Assembly (NCBI GenBank): GCA_026399835.1
Contig: JAPLQE010000044.1
Location: forward strand, 1-64,000
Reading direction: 5' to 3'
DNA length: 64,000 bases
From: Burkholderiales bacterium
Lineage (GTDB): Bacteria; Pseudomonadota; Gammaproteobacteria; Burkholderiales; Burkholderiaceae_E
The notes below the pieces were generated by a model. It made no database searches. It saw nothing but the letters and a program-made list of their open reading frames with translations, and was not told the origin of the DNA. The position numbers were made by a program, and so were the translations under genes. This document shows positions 16,128 to 22,911 of this stretch, piece after piece (the stretch's first letter is position 1; every line of letters starts with the position of its first letter).

Positions 16128-17393
16128 ATGCCCTTCGTCACCCATGCCGGCGCCCGCCTCTACTGGCGCACCGACGGCGACCCCGCGCTGCCGCCGCTGG
16201 TGCTCGTCAACTCGCTCGGCACCGACCACTGCCTGTGGGATCCGGTGATGCCGCGCCTGGCCGACTTCTTCCGCGTGATCCGCATGGACATGCGCGGCCA
16301 CGGTGCCTCCGACGCGCCGGCCGGCGAGTACACGGTGGAGCTGCTCGCGCGCGACGTGCTCGCGGTCGCCGACGCCGCCGGTCTCGAGACCTTCGACTGC
16401 TGCGGCATCTCGCTCGGCGGCATGATCGGCCAGTGGATCGGCATCCACGCGGGCGCGCGCCTGCGCCGCCTCGTGCTGTGCAACACCACCGGGCGCGCCG
16501 ACCCGGCGCCGCAGGTCGCGCGCATCGCGACCGTGAAGGCGCAGGGCATGGCGGCGGTGATCGACACCGTGCTCGGGCGCTTCTTCACCGCACGCTTCCG
16601 CGCACGCGGCACCGCGCACCTGCACTCGGTCGCGCAGACCGTGCTCGCGCTCGACCCCGTCGGCTATGCCGGCTGCTGCGCCGCGGTCCGCGACCACGAC
16701 CTGCTGGCGGCGCTGCCCGGGATCGACGTGCCGACCACGGTCGTCGTCGGGCGCCACGACCTGTCGACGCCGCCGGCGATGGGCGAGGCGATCGCCGCCG
16801 CGATTCCCGGCGCGCGGCTCGTCGAGCTCGACTGCGCGCACATCCCGCACTCCGAGGACCCGCCGGCCTTCGTCGCGATGCTGATGGCCGCGCTCGAGCC
16901 GCAACGCTCGCAGGGCGAGCCCGCACCCGGGGCCCACGTCGCCAGCGGCGCACTGCCCGCGGGCGCCGCGCCGGTGACCGGCGTGGCGGCCCACGCGACC
17001 CTCGTCGAGCAGTACCAGCGCGGCATCGCGCGCCGCAAGCAGGCGCTCGGCGAGGCCTACGTCAACGCGCGCATCGAGAAGGCCGATCCGTTCACCGCCG
17101 AGTTCCAGAACATGATCACCCGCTGGGCCTGGCAGGACGTCTGGACCCGCCCGGTCTTCGATGACCGCACCCGCCGGCTGATCGTGCTGGCGATCACGGG
17201 CTCGCTCGCGCGCTGGGAGGAATTCAAGCTGCACGCCAAGGCCGGCCTCGAGCGCGAGCTGTCGCCGACCGAGCTCAAGGAGCTGCTGCAGCAGGCGGCG
17301 ATCTACGCCGGCGTGCCGACCTCGGTCACCGGCTTCAAGGTGGCCTCCGAGCTGCTGGCCGAACGCGAGGCCGCCCGCAAGGCGTCGGCCTGA
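16128..17393 (+). CDS. pcaL: Bifunctional 3-oxoadipate enol-lactonase / 4-carboxymuconolactone decarboxylase, 421 aa
   Basis: A fusion of PcaD and PcaC catalysing two consecutive steps: decarboxylation of gamma-carboxymuconolactone and hydrolysis of the enol-lactone to 3-oxoadipate. Residues 1-255 are an alpha/beta hydrolase (LVNSLGTDHCLWD; nucleophile elbow GISLGGMIGQW near 100; DCAHIPHSEDP with the catalytic His near 240). An Ala/Gly/Pro-rich linker at about 260-290 joins it to a carboxymuconolactone decarboxylase domain at about 295-421 (QYQRGIARRKQALGE, NMITRWAWQDVW, GVPTSVTGFKVA). Such fusions occur in actinobacteria and some proteobacteria. It lies 45 bases after pcaB and 16 bases before the flavin monooxygenase gene. 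Confidence 0.93.
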   Translation: MPFVTHAGARLYWRTDGDPALPPLVLVNSLGTDHCLWDPVMPRLADFFRVIRMDMRGHGASDAPAGEYTVELLARDVLAVADAAGLETFDCCGISLGGMIGQWIGIHAGARLRRLVLCNTTGRADPAPQVARIATVKAQGMAAVIDTVLGRFFTARFRARGTAHLHSVAQTVLALDPVGYAGCCAAVRDHDLLAALPGIDVPTTVVVGRHDLSTPPAMGEAIAAAIPGARLVELDCAHIPHSEDPPAFVAMLMAALEPQRSQGEPAPGAHVASGALPAGAAPVTGVAAHATLVEQYQRGIARRKQALGEAYVNARIEKADPFTAEFQNMITRWAWQDVWTRPVFDDRTRRLIVLAITGSLARWEEFKLHAKAGLERELSPTELKELLQQAAIYAGVPTSVTGFKVASELLAEREAARKASA

Positions 17394-17409
17394 CATCGAG
17401 GAGACGGAC

Positions 17410-18693
17410 ATGGACACGAAGCACGACGGGATCGAGACGATCGACGTGGCGATCGTGGGCGGCGGCATCGGCGGCCTCGCGACCGCACTGTCGCTGCACG
17501 CGAACGGCATCGCCTGCACGGTGTTCGAGGCGGTCGAGCAGGTGCGCCCGCTCGGCGTGGGCATCAACCTGCTGCCGCACTCGGTGCGGGTGCTGGCCGG
17601 GCTCGGGCTGCAGCCGCGGCTGGCCGCGACCGCGGTCGAGACCGCCGAGCTCGCCTTCCACAACAAGCACGGCCAGCTCATCTGGTCCGAGCCGCGCGGC
17701 CTGGCCGGCGGCTACGCGTTCCCGCAGTTCTCGATCCATCGCGGCGAGCTGCAGATGATCCTGTTCGAGACGGCGCGCGAGCGGCTGCCCGAGGGCGCGA
17801 TCCGCACCGCGCACGCGCTCGCCGGCTTCGAGGACCGCGGCGACCACGTGCTGCTGCACTTCGCCGACCGGGCGGGTACGCCGCGCCCGCCGGTGCGCGC
17901 CCGCGCCGTGATCGGTGCCGACGGCATCCACTCGGTGGTCCGCCGCACCTTCTTCCCGGCCGAAGGCCCGGCACGCTTCTCGGGCCGGATGCTGTGGCGC
18001 GCCACCACCCGTGCGAAGCCCTTCCTCACCGGGCGCTCGATGATCCAGGCCGGCCACCAGGACCAGAAGTTCGTCTGCTACCCGATCCAGCGCGAGCCGG
18101 ACGCCGACGGCCTGGAGACCATCAACTGGATCGCCGAGCTGACCGTGCCCGCCGACACGATGCCGTCGCGCGAGGACTGGAACAAGAAGGTCGACAAGTC
18201 GGTGTTCCGCGAGCCCTTCGCAGGCTGGCGCTTCGACTGGCTCGACATCCCCGCGCTGATCGACGGCGCGGAGTCGATCTTCGAGTTCCCGATGGTCGAC
18301 CGCAACCCGCTGCCGCGCTGGACGCACGGGCGCACGACGCTGCTCGGCGATGCCGCGCATCCGATGTACCCGATCGGCAGCAACGGCGCCTCGCAGGGCA
18401 TCCTCGACGCCGAGGCGATGGCGCGGGCGATGGTCGAAGCCGGCTTCCCCGCGCGCGGCACCGACCCGACGGACGCGTTCGCGCGCTACGAGGCCGCCCG
18501 CCGCGAGGCCACCGGGAAGATCGTGCTGTCGAACCGCCAGAACGGCCCCGACCAGGTCATGCAGATGGCCGAGGAGCGCGCGCCGCAGGGCTTCGCGCAC
18601 ATCCACGACGTCATCCCCCGCGAGGAGCTCGAGGCGATCTCCGCGCGCTACAAGCAGCTCGCCGGCTTCTCCCGCGAGCACGTGAACCGATGA
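17410..18693 (+). CDS. FAD-dependent monooxygenase, PhzS/salicylate-hydroxylase-like, 427 aa
   Basis: A class A flavoprotein hydroxylase, NAD(P)H-dependent and single-component. The FAD motif GGGIGGL is at about 17-23. The DG motif GADGIHSVVRR is at about 170-180 and the second FAD motif GDAAHPMYPIGSNGASQ at about 314-330. The stretch MLWRATTRAKPFLTGRS followed by FVCYPI resembles PhzS-type flavin-dependent oxidoreductases, which hydroxylate N-heteroaromatic or aromatic carboxylates with decarboxylation. The ATG at 17410 has GAGGAG 8 bases upstream. It overlaps the HAD gene as ATGA. Being in the pca operon suggests it prepares an aromatic for ring cleavage; the substrate is not known. Confidence 0.9.
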   Translation: MDTKHDGIETIDVAIVGGGIGGLATALSLHANGIACTVFEAVEQVRPLGVGINLLPHSVRVLAGLGLQPRLAATAVETAELAFHNKHGQLIWSEPRGLAGGYAFPQFSIHRGELQMILFETARERLPEGAIRTAHALAGFEDRGDHVLLHFADRAGTPRPPVRARAVIGADGIHSVVRRTFFPAEGPARFSGRMLWRATTRAKPFLTGRSMIQAGHQDQKFVCYPIQREPDADGLETINWIAELTVPADTMPSREDWNKKVDKSVFREPFAGWRFDWLDIPALIDGAESIFEFPMVDRNPLPRWTHGRTTLLGDAAHPMYPIGSNGASQGILDAEAMARAMVEAGFPARGTDPTDAFARYEAARREATGKIVLSNRQNGPDQVMQMAEERAPQGFAHIHDVIPREELEAISARYKQLAGFSREHVNR

Positions 18694-19334
18694 GCGACAT
18701 CCAGGCCGTCATCTGGGACTTCGGCGGCGTCATCTCGTCGAGCCCCTTCGAGGCGTTCGCGCGCTACGAGGCCGCGCGCGGCCTGCCCGCGAACTTCCTG
18801 CGTACCGTCAACGCGACCAACCCGCACGACAACGCCTGGGCGAAGCTCGAACGCAGCGAGTTCGGCGTCGAGGCCTTCGACGAGGCCTTCGCCGCCGAGA
18901 GCCGCGCGCTCGGCCACGAGGTGCGCGGCGCCGAGGTGCTGCCGCTGCTGGCCGGCGAGATCCGGCCCGAGATGGTCGAGGCGCTGCGCCGCATCGGCGC
19001 CCGCATGAAGACCGGCTGCATCACCAACAACTTCACGGCGATGGAGATCAGCCCGATGGGCGGGCTGTACAAGGCCGAGATCATGCGGCTCTTCCATCAC
19101 GTGATCGAGAGCGCACGCGCGGGCGTGCGCAAGCCCGATCCGCGGATCTACACGATGATGACCGATGCGCTCGGCGTGGCGCCGGCGCACTGCGTGTACC
19201 TCGACGACCTCGGCATCAACCTCAAGCCGGCGCGCGACCTGGGCATGCGCACCATCAAGGTCGGCGACGCGGCGCCCGCGCTGGTCGAGCTCGAGCGGCA
19301 CGTGGGCTTTCCGCTCGGCGGGCCGTCGGCATGA
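18690..19334 (+). CDS. HAD-IA family hydrolase, 214 aa
   Basis: A small haloacid dehalogenase-like hydrolase related to the N-terminal domain of soluble epoxide hydrolase and YihX phosphatases. Motif I is IWDFGGVI (nucleophile Asp near 10, with the second Asp replaced by Gly, as is common in that subgroup). Motif II is the TNN near 113. Motif III is RKPDPRIY near 147-154, and motif IV is YLDDLGINLKPA near 171-182. It probably dephosphorylates a small metabolite. Its start overlaps the monooxygenase stop and its stop overlaps the rhodanese start, both as ATGA, so all three are co-translated. Confidence 0.9.
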   Translation: MSDIQAVIWDFGGVISSSPFEAFARYEAARGLPANFLRTVNATNPHDNAWAKLERSEFGVEAFDEAFAAESRALGHEVRGAEVLPLLAGEIRPEMVEALRRIGARMKTGCITNNFTAMEISPMGGLYKAEIMRLFHHVIESARAGVRKPDPRIYTMMTDALGVAPAHCVYLDDLGINLKPARDLGMRTIKVGDAAPALVELERHVGFPLGGPSA

Positions 19335-19747
19335 AGCACCTGGATCCGAAGGCGGCCTACGCCTTCCTGAGCGCCCGTCCGGACGCCGTCTTCATCGACT
19401 GCCGCAGCGAGGCCGAGTACTTCCTCGTCGGCCATCCGATCGTCGAGCGCGATGGCGCCGAGCCGGTGCGCCCGCATCACGTCTGCTGGGCGGACGACCT
19501 GAAGGCCGAGATGAACGAGCGCTTCGTCGAGGAGGTGGCGCAGGTGAGCGACGCGCGGGACCGCCCGCTGGTGCTGATCTGCCGCTCGGGCCGCCGCTCG
19601 GTCAGCGCCGGCGAGGCCCTCGAGGCGGCCGGCTGGGTCGATGTCTACAACGTGCAGGAGGGCTTCGAGGGCCCGCTCGACGAGCGCTACCGGCGCAGCA
19701 CCCTGGGCGGGTGGCGGCTGGCGGGGCTGCCGTGGGAGCAGCTCTAG
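19331..19747 (+). CDS. Rhodanese-like domain protein, 138 aa
   Basis: A single-domain sulfurtransferase-like protein. The active-site loop is CRSGRRS at about 84-90, with the catalytic Cys in the expected position after PLVLI. CRSEAEYFLVGHP near 21-33 matches the first conserved rhodanese block. Between them is an unusual insert with WADDLKAEMNERFVEEV, in place of the short linker of GlpE-type proteins. Cytoplasmic. It is the last gene of the pcaB operon, coupled by ATGA to the HAD gene. A role in sulfur relay or in handling a sulfur-containing substrate is possible but not shown. Confidence 0.9.
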   Translation: MKHLDPKAAYAFLSARPDAVFIDCRSEAEYFLVGHPIVERDGAEPVRPHHVCWADDLKAEMNERFVEEVAQVSDARDRPLVLICRSGRRSVSAGEALEAAGWVDVYNVQEGFEGPLDERYRRSTLGGWRLAGLPWEQL

Positions 19748-19759
19748 GCGGGTCGGCTC

Positions 19760-19777
19760 GGGCGCGCGGGAGCGCCC
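19760..19777. terminator. Hairpin between convergent genes (weak, possibly bidirectional terminator)
   Basis: GGGCGC at 19760-19765 pairs with GCGCCC at 19772-19777 across a 6-base loop. It fills the 31-base gap between the rhodanese and DUF3567 stop codons. No T-run follows on either strand, so intrinsic termination would be weak. Confidence 0.35.
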
Positions 19778-19778
19778 C

Positions 19779-20030
19779 TCAGTGCAGCACCAGCGGTTGC
19801 TGCATCAGCCCCTCGAAGCCGCTCAGGAAGTCGTCGACCTCCTCGATCGACGGCTCGGTCGAGATGAGCTGCGTGACGTCGAAGCGGAACTTCTCGGCGA
19901 GCACGCCGCCCAGGAAGATCTCGCGCTTGGCGGTCTTGTCCATGATCTCGTACCCGCCCCCGAAAGGCTCTCCCTCCGCGGACTTGAACTCCACGACGCA
20001 GTAGTTGGGGCTGTTGTAGATCATGTTCAT
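19779..20030 (-). CDS. DUF3567 family protein, 83 aa
   Basis: A small soluble protein of the DUF3567 family, which I know only from Burkholderiales and which has no known function. The sequence matches family memory closely: MNMIYNSPNYCVVEF at the N-terminus, GGYEIMDK, KREIFLGG, then EPSIEEVDDFLSGF and the end LMQQPLVLH. The length is normal. The ATG at 20030 is preceded by AGCGAGG-type purines about 8 bases upstream. It follows the CobW gene on the other side by 131 bases on the same strand. It is a useful taxonomic marker for this window. Confidence 0.92.
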   Translation of the reverse strand: MNMIYNSPNYCVVEFKSAEGEPFGGGYEIMDKTAKREIFLGGVLAEKFRFDVTQLISTEPSIEEVDDFLSGFEGLMQQPLVLH

Positions 20031-20161
20031 CGAGCGGAACCTCGCTGGGGACACCACAAGGTTGGACGAGCCCGGGGCATGGGCGAAGCGCCCACAGACA
20101 GTCGTGCGGCGCCGACCGACAGGCGTCGACGGTTCGTCACCTTCCGTCGGGTCCGTGCCAC

Positions 20162-21292
20162 TCATCCTTTCGAGACGGCCGCCCGGAGCGCGCGATCGAC
20201 CGCTTGTGGGTCGATCGACCCGTTTGCGAGCAGCTCGACGCGGCTGTCGGCGCGCCAGGCGCTCTCCTGCCAGTCGACGCGACCGTCGACCCACTGCCAG
20301 CCGTACCAGGCCCGCTCGGTCCTGAAGACCCCTTTGCCGCGCAGCAGGCCGTAGCCCCGCAGCGGCCCGTCGAGGGCGACCATCGCCTCGAGCGCGGCCT
20401 GCAGCGCGGGGCGGTCGAAGACGGTGTCGGGCGACCAGCGGCGCGCGGCGGACCTGACCGGGGCGGCGGCGGCCGACCGGGACCGCGGGGCGAAGGCTCC
20501 CGGGCCGCGCAGGACGCCGGCGAACGGCAAGGCGTCGTTCGGGGCGGCCACGGACGGCTGCGGCACGGTCCCCGCCGCCTCCGGGTCCGGCTGCGCGCCC
20601 CTCCGGGCAAGCGCCTCCACGTCCTCCAGCGCCGCCAGCACCTGCGCCAGCGGCACCCGTCCGGTCGCGGTCGGCAGCACCGGCCGCGGCCAGGGCGGCA
20701 GCCCGCCCAGCGACTGCGCCAGCGCGGCGAGCGCGTCGGCGTCGAGCCCCGCCGTCCGATTCAGCACCAGCAGCCGGGCGAGCGCCACCTGGTCGGCGGC
20801 GATCGCGTGGCCGGGCCGCGACGGGTCGACGTAGAGCCCTGCCCGGCTCGCGTCGACCACCGCGACCGGCGGGCGCAGCCTCAGCCGTCCGGCCGGGCCG
20901 GTGGCCGCGGCCGACATCGCGCGCAGCTGGTCCACCAGCTCGGCCGGATGACCGAGGCCGGTGGTCTCGACGATCAGCCGGTCCCACGGGCCGCGGCGCA
21001 GCAGCCGGGTCAGCGTGGCGCCGAACGCGACGCGCGCCGCGCAGCAGGCGCAGCCGCCGGCGATCTCGGCGATCGCCACCCGCGCATCGGGCCCGTCGCC
21101 GCCCAGCAGGGCGTGGTCGATGCCCAGGGCGCCGCTCTCGTTGACCAGCACGGCCCAGCGCTCCTGCGGCGGGCGCTCGGCCAGCCAGCCGGACAGCAGG
21201 GTGGTCTTGCCCGCCCCGAGGAAGCCGGTGACCAGCAGCGTGTCGACGGGCGCCACGGCCGGGCCGTCCACGGACGCCTTCAGCGCCGCCAT
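20162..21292 (-). CDS. CobW/COG0523 family GTPase (metal-trafficking), 376 aa
   Basis: A G3E-family GTPase related to CobW, YeiR and ZigA, which deliver or store metals such as zinc or cobalt. The P-loop GFLGAGKTT is at 23-31. The metal-binding CxCC motif (GGCACC) has Cys at 81, 83 and 84. The G3-like ETTGLGHP is at about 109-116. The C-terminal CobW_C domain spans about 285-376 (YGLLRGKGVF). The expected G4 base-specificity motif NKxD reads N-R-T-A at 178-181, so it is altered. The ATG at 21292 overlaps the trkH stop (TGATG). No zinc-uptake gene or Zur box was noticed nearby. Confidence 0.9.
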   Translation of the reverse strand: MAALKASVDGPAVAPVDTLLVTGFLGAGKTTLLSGWLAERPPQERWAVLVNESGALGIDHALLGGDGPDARVAIAEIAGGCACCAARVAFGATLTRLLRRGPWDRLIVETTGLGHPAELVDQLRAMSAAATGPAGRLRLRPPVAVVDASRAGLYVDPSRPGHAIAADQVALARLLVLNRTAGLDADALAALAQSLGGLPPWPRPVLPTATGRVPLAQVLAALEDVEALARRGAQPDPEAAGTVPQPSVAAPNDALPFAGVLRGPGAFAPRSRSAAAAPVRSAARRWSPDTVFDRPALQAALEAMVALDGPLRGYGLLRGKGVFRTERAWYGWQWVDGRVDWQESAWRADSRVELLANGSIDPQAVDRALRAAVSKG

Positions 21293-22749
21293 CAGCGACG
21301 CCAGAAGGCCGGCGTCAGCAGCACGAAGACCGTGAGCAGCTCGAGCCGCCCGACCAGCATCGCGAAGGTGCAGACCCAGGTCTGGAAGTCGGTCAGTCCC
21401 TGGTAGTTCTGCGCCGGACCGAGCTTGGCCAGCCCCGGGCCGGTGTTGTTCAGGCAGGCCACGATGCCGGTGACCGCCGAGGTGAAGTCGAGGCCGGTGG
21501 CGATCAGCAGCAGGGTGAGCCCGACCAGCGTCGCGCCGTAGAGCAGCATGAAGCCGAGCACCGCCTGGATCACCTGCGGCGAGACGATCTGACCGGACAG
21601 CAGCAGCGGCCGCACCGCGCGCGGATGGCTGGTGCGCAGCATCTCGCGGGTAGCCTGGCGGAACAGGATCAGCGTGCGGACCATCTTGATGCCGCCGCCG
21701 GTCGATCCCGACGACGAGGAGACCACGCACAGCAGCAGCATCCAGAGCCCGGCGAACAGCGGCCAGGCGTCGTAGTCGATGCTCGCGTAGCCGGTGGTGG
21801 TGGCGATCGACACTGTGTTGAACATCGCATGACGCAGCGCCGTGGCGGGCTGCGGGATCGTGCCCTGCCAGACGAGGTAGGAGGCGATCGCGATGCCGCT
21901 GCCGACGATGATGCCCAGCGCCCAGCGTGCCTCGGGGTCGCGCCCGTAGGCCTGGAACGAGCGGTCGCGCAACGCGGTGAAGTGGGTGACGAAATTGAGC
22001 ACGGCCAGCAGCATGAAGACGATCAGGACCGCCTCGATGGCCGGGGAGTTCCAGGCGGCGATGCTGGCGTCACGCGTGGAGAAGCCCCCGAGCGACAGCG
22101 TCGCGAACCCGTGGCAGACCGCTTCGTACCAGTCCATGCCGGCCAACCGCAGCGCGACGATGCACAGCGCGGTCAGCGCGGTGTAGACGAACCACAGGTA
22201 CTTCGCGGTCTGGGTGATCCGCGGCGTGAGCTTGGACTCCTTCATCGGCCCCGGCGTCTCGGCCTTGAAGAGCTGCATGCCGCCGACGCCCAGCAGCGGC
22301 AGGATCGCGACCGCCAGCACGATGAGCCCCATGCCGCCGAACCACTGCAGCGCGCAGCGCCAGACGTTCAGGCTCTGCGGCAGCGTGTCCAGGCCGACCA
22401 GCACCGTCCCGCCCGTCGTGGTCACCGCCGAGATGGTCTCGAAGAAGGCGTCGGTGAAGCTCAGGCCCTCGATCTCGAGCCGCAGCGGCACGGTGGCCGC
22501 GCCCGCCATCGAGACCCAGGCCAGCACGACGAGCAAGCAGCCGTCGCGCGACTGCAGCTCGCGCCGCCAGCGCCGGGTCGGCGCCCACAGCGCCAGCCCG
22601 CACACCGCGGTGCCGATCGCGGCCTGGATGAAGCTGCCCGAGGTGCCGTCGTGCACGGCGAGCGACCAGCCGATCGGCAGCAGGTAGGTCGCCGCCATCA
22701 CCATCAGCATGCCACCCAGCACGTGGGCGATGGCGAGGACGCGCTGCAC
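21292..22749 (-). CDS. trkH: TrkH potassium uptake channel subunit, 485 aa
   Basis: The integral membrane, K+-translocating subunit of the Trk system, gated by the peripheral NAD-binding protein TrkA (encoded here at about 39-40 kb). Four pore-loop regions carry selectivity-filter glycines, for example TTTGGTVLVG, SLGGFSTRD, TTTGYASID and ACLNNTGPGL. Further TrkH marks are QWFGGMGLIVLAVAILP and the SSGSTGGGIKMVRT segment. I chose the GTG at 22749 because GGAG lies 8 bases upstream and the length then matches TrkH. An ATG at 22776 in frame has no ribosome site. It is divergent from korC. Confidence 0.93.
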   Translation of the reverse strand: MQRVLAIAHVLGGMLMVMAATYLLPIGWSLAVHDGTSGSFIQAAIGTAVCGLALWAPTRRWRRELQSRDGCLLVVLAWVSMAGAATVPLRLEIEGLSFTDAFFETISAVTTTGGTVLVGLDTLPQSLNVWRCALQWFGGMGLIVLAVAILPLLGVGGMQLFKAETPGPMKESKLTPRITQTAKYLWFVYTALTALCIVALRLAGMDWYEAVCHGFATLSLGGFSTRDASIAAWNSPAIEAVLIVFMLLAVLNFVTHFTALRDRSFQAYGRDPEARWALGIIVGSGIAIASYLVWQGTIPQPATALRHAMFNTVSIATTTGYASIDYDAWPLFAGLWMLLLCVVSSSSGSTGGGIKMVRTLILFRQATREMLRTSHPRAVRPLLLSGQIVSPQVIQAVLGFMLLYGATLVGLTLLLIATGLDFTSAVTGIVACLNNTGPGLAKLGPAQNYQGLTDFQTWVCTFAMLVGRLELLTVFVLLTPAFWRR

Positions 22750-22911
22750 TGGGGAGACTCCGGGGGAAACGGCCATTCTACCGGCCGCGACCGATGCTAG
22801 TATCCCTGGACAAAACCGGCGCCCGGCCAGCCCCACCGGCGCGCGACTCGATCCGGGGCACAGTCGCGAACGCCGCACCGTTCCGGCCGCGGCGGGCGCA
22901 GGGAGGAGACA

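Noticed and set aside
11652-17681. A single minus-strand open frame of 2009 codons
   Set aside because: Only its last 486 codons encode the GS-like ligase. The rest is antisense to or out of frame with the Rieske, pcaB, pcaDC and monooxygenase genes, with Arg/Ala/Gly-rich shadow composition caused by very high GC.
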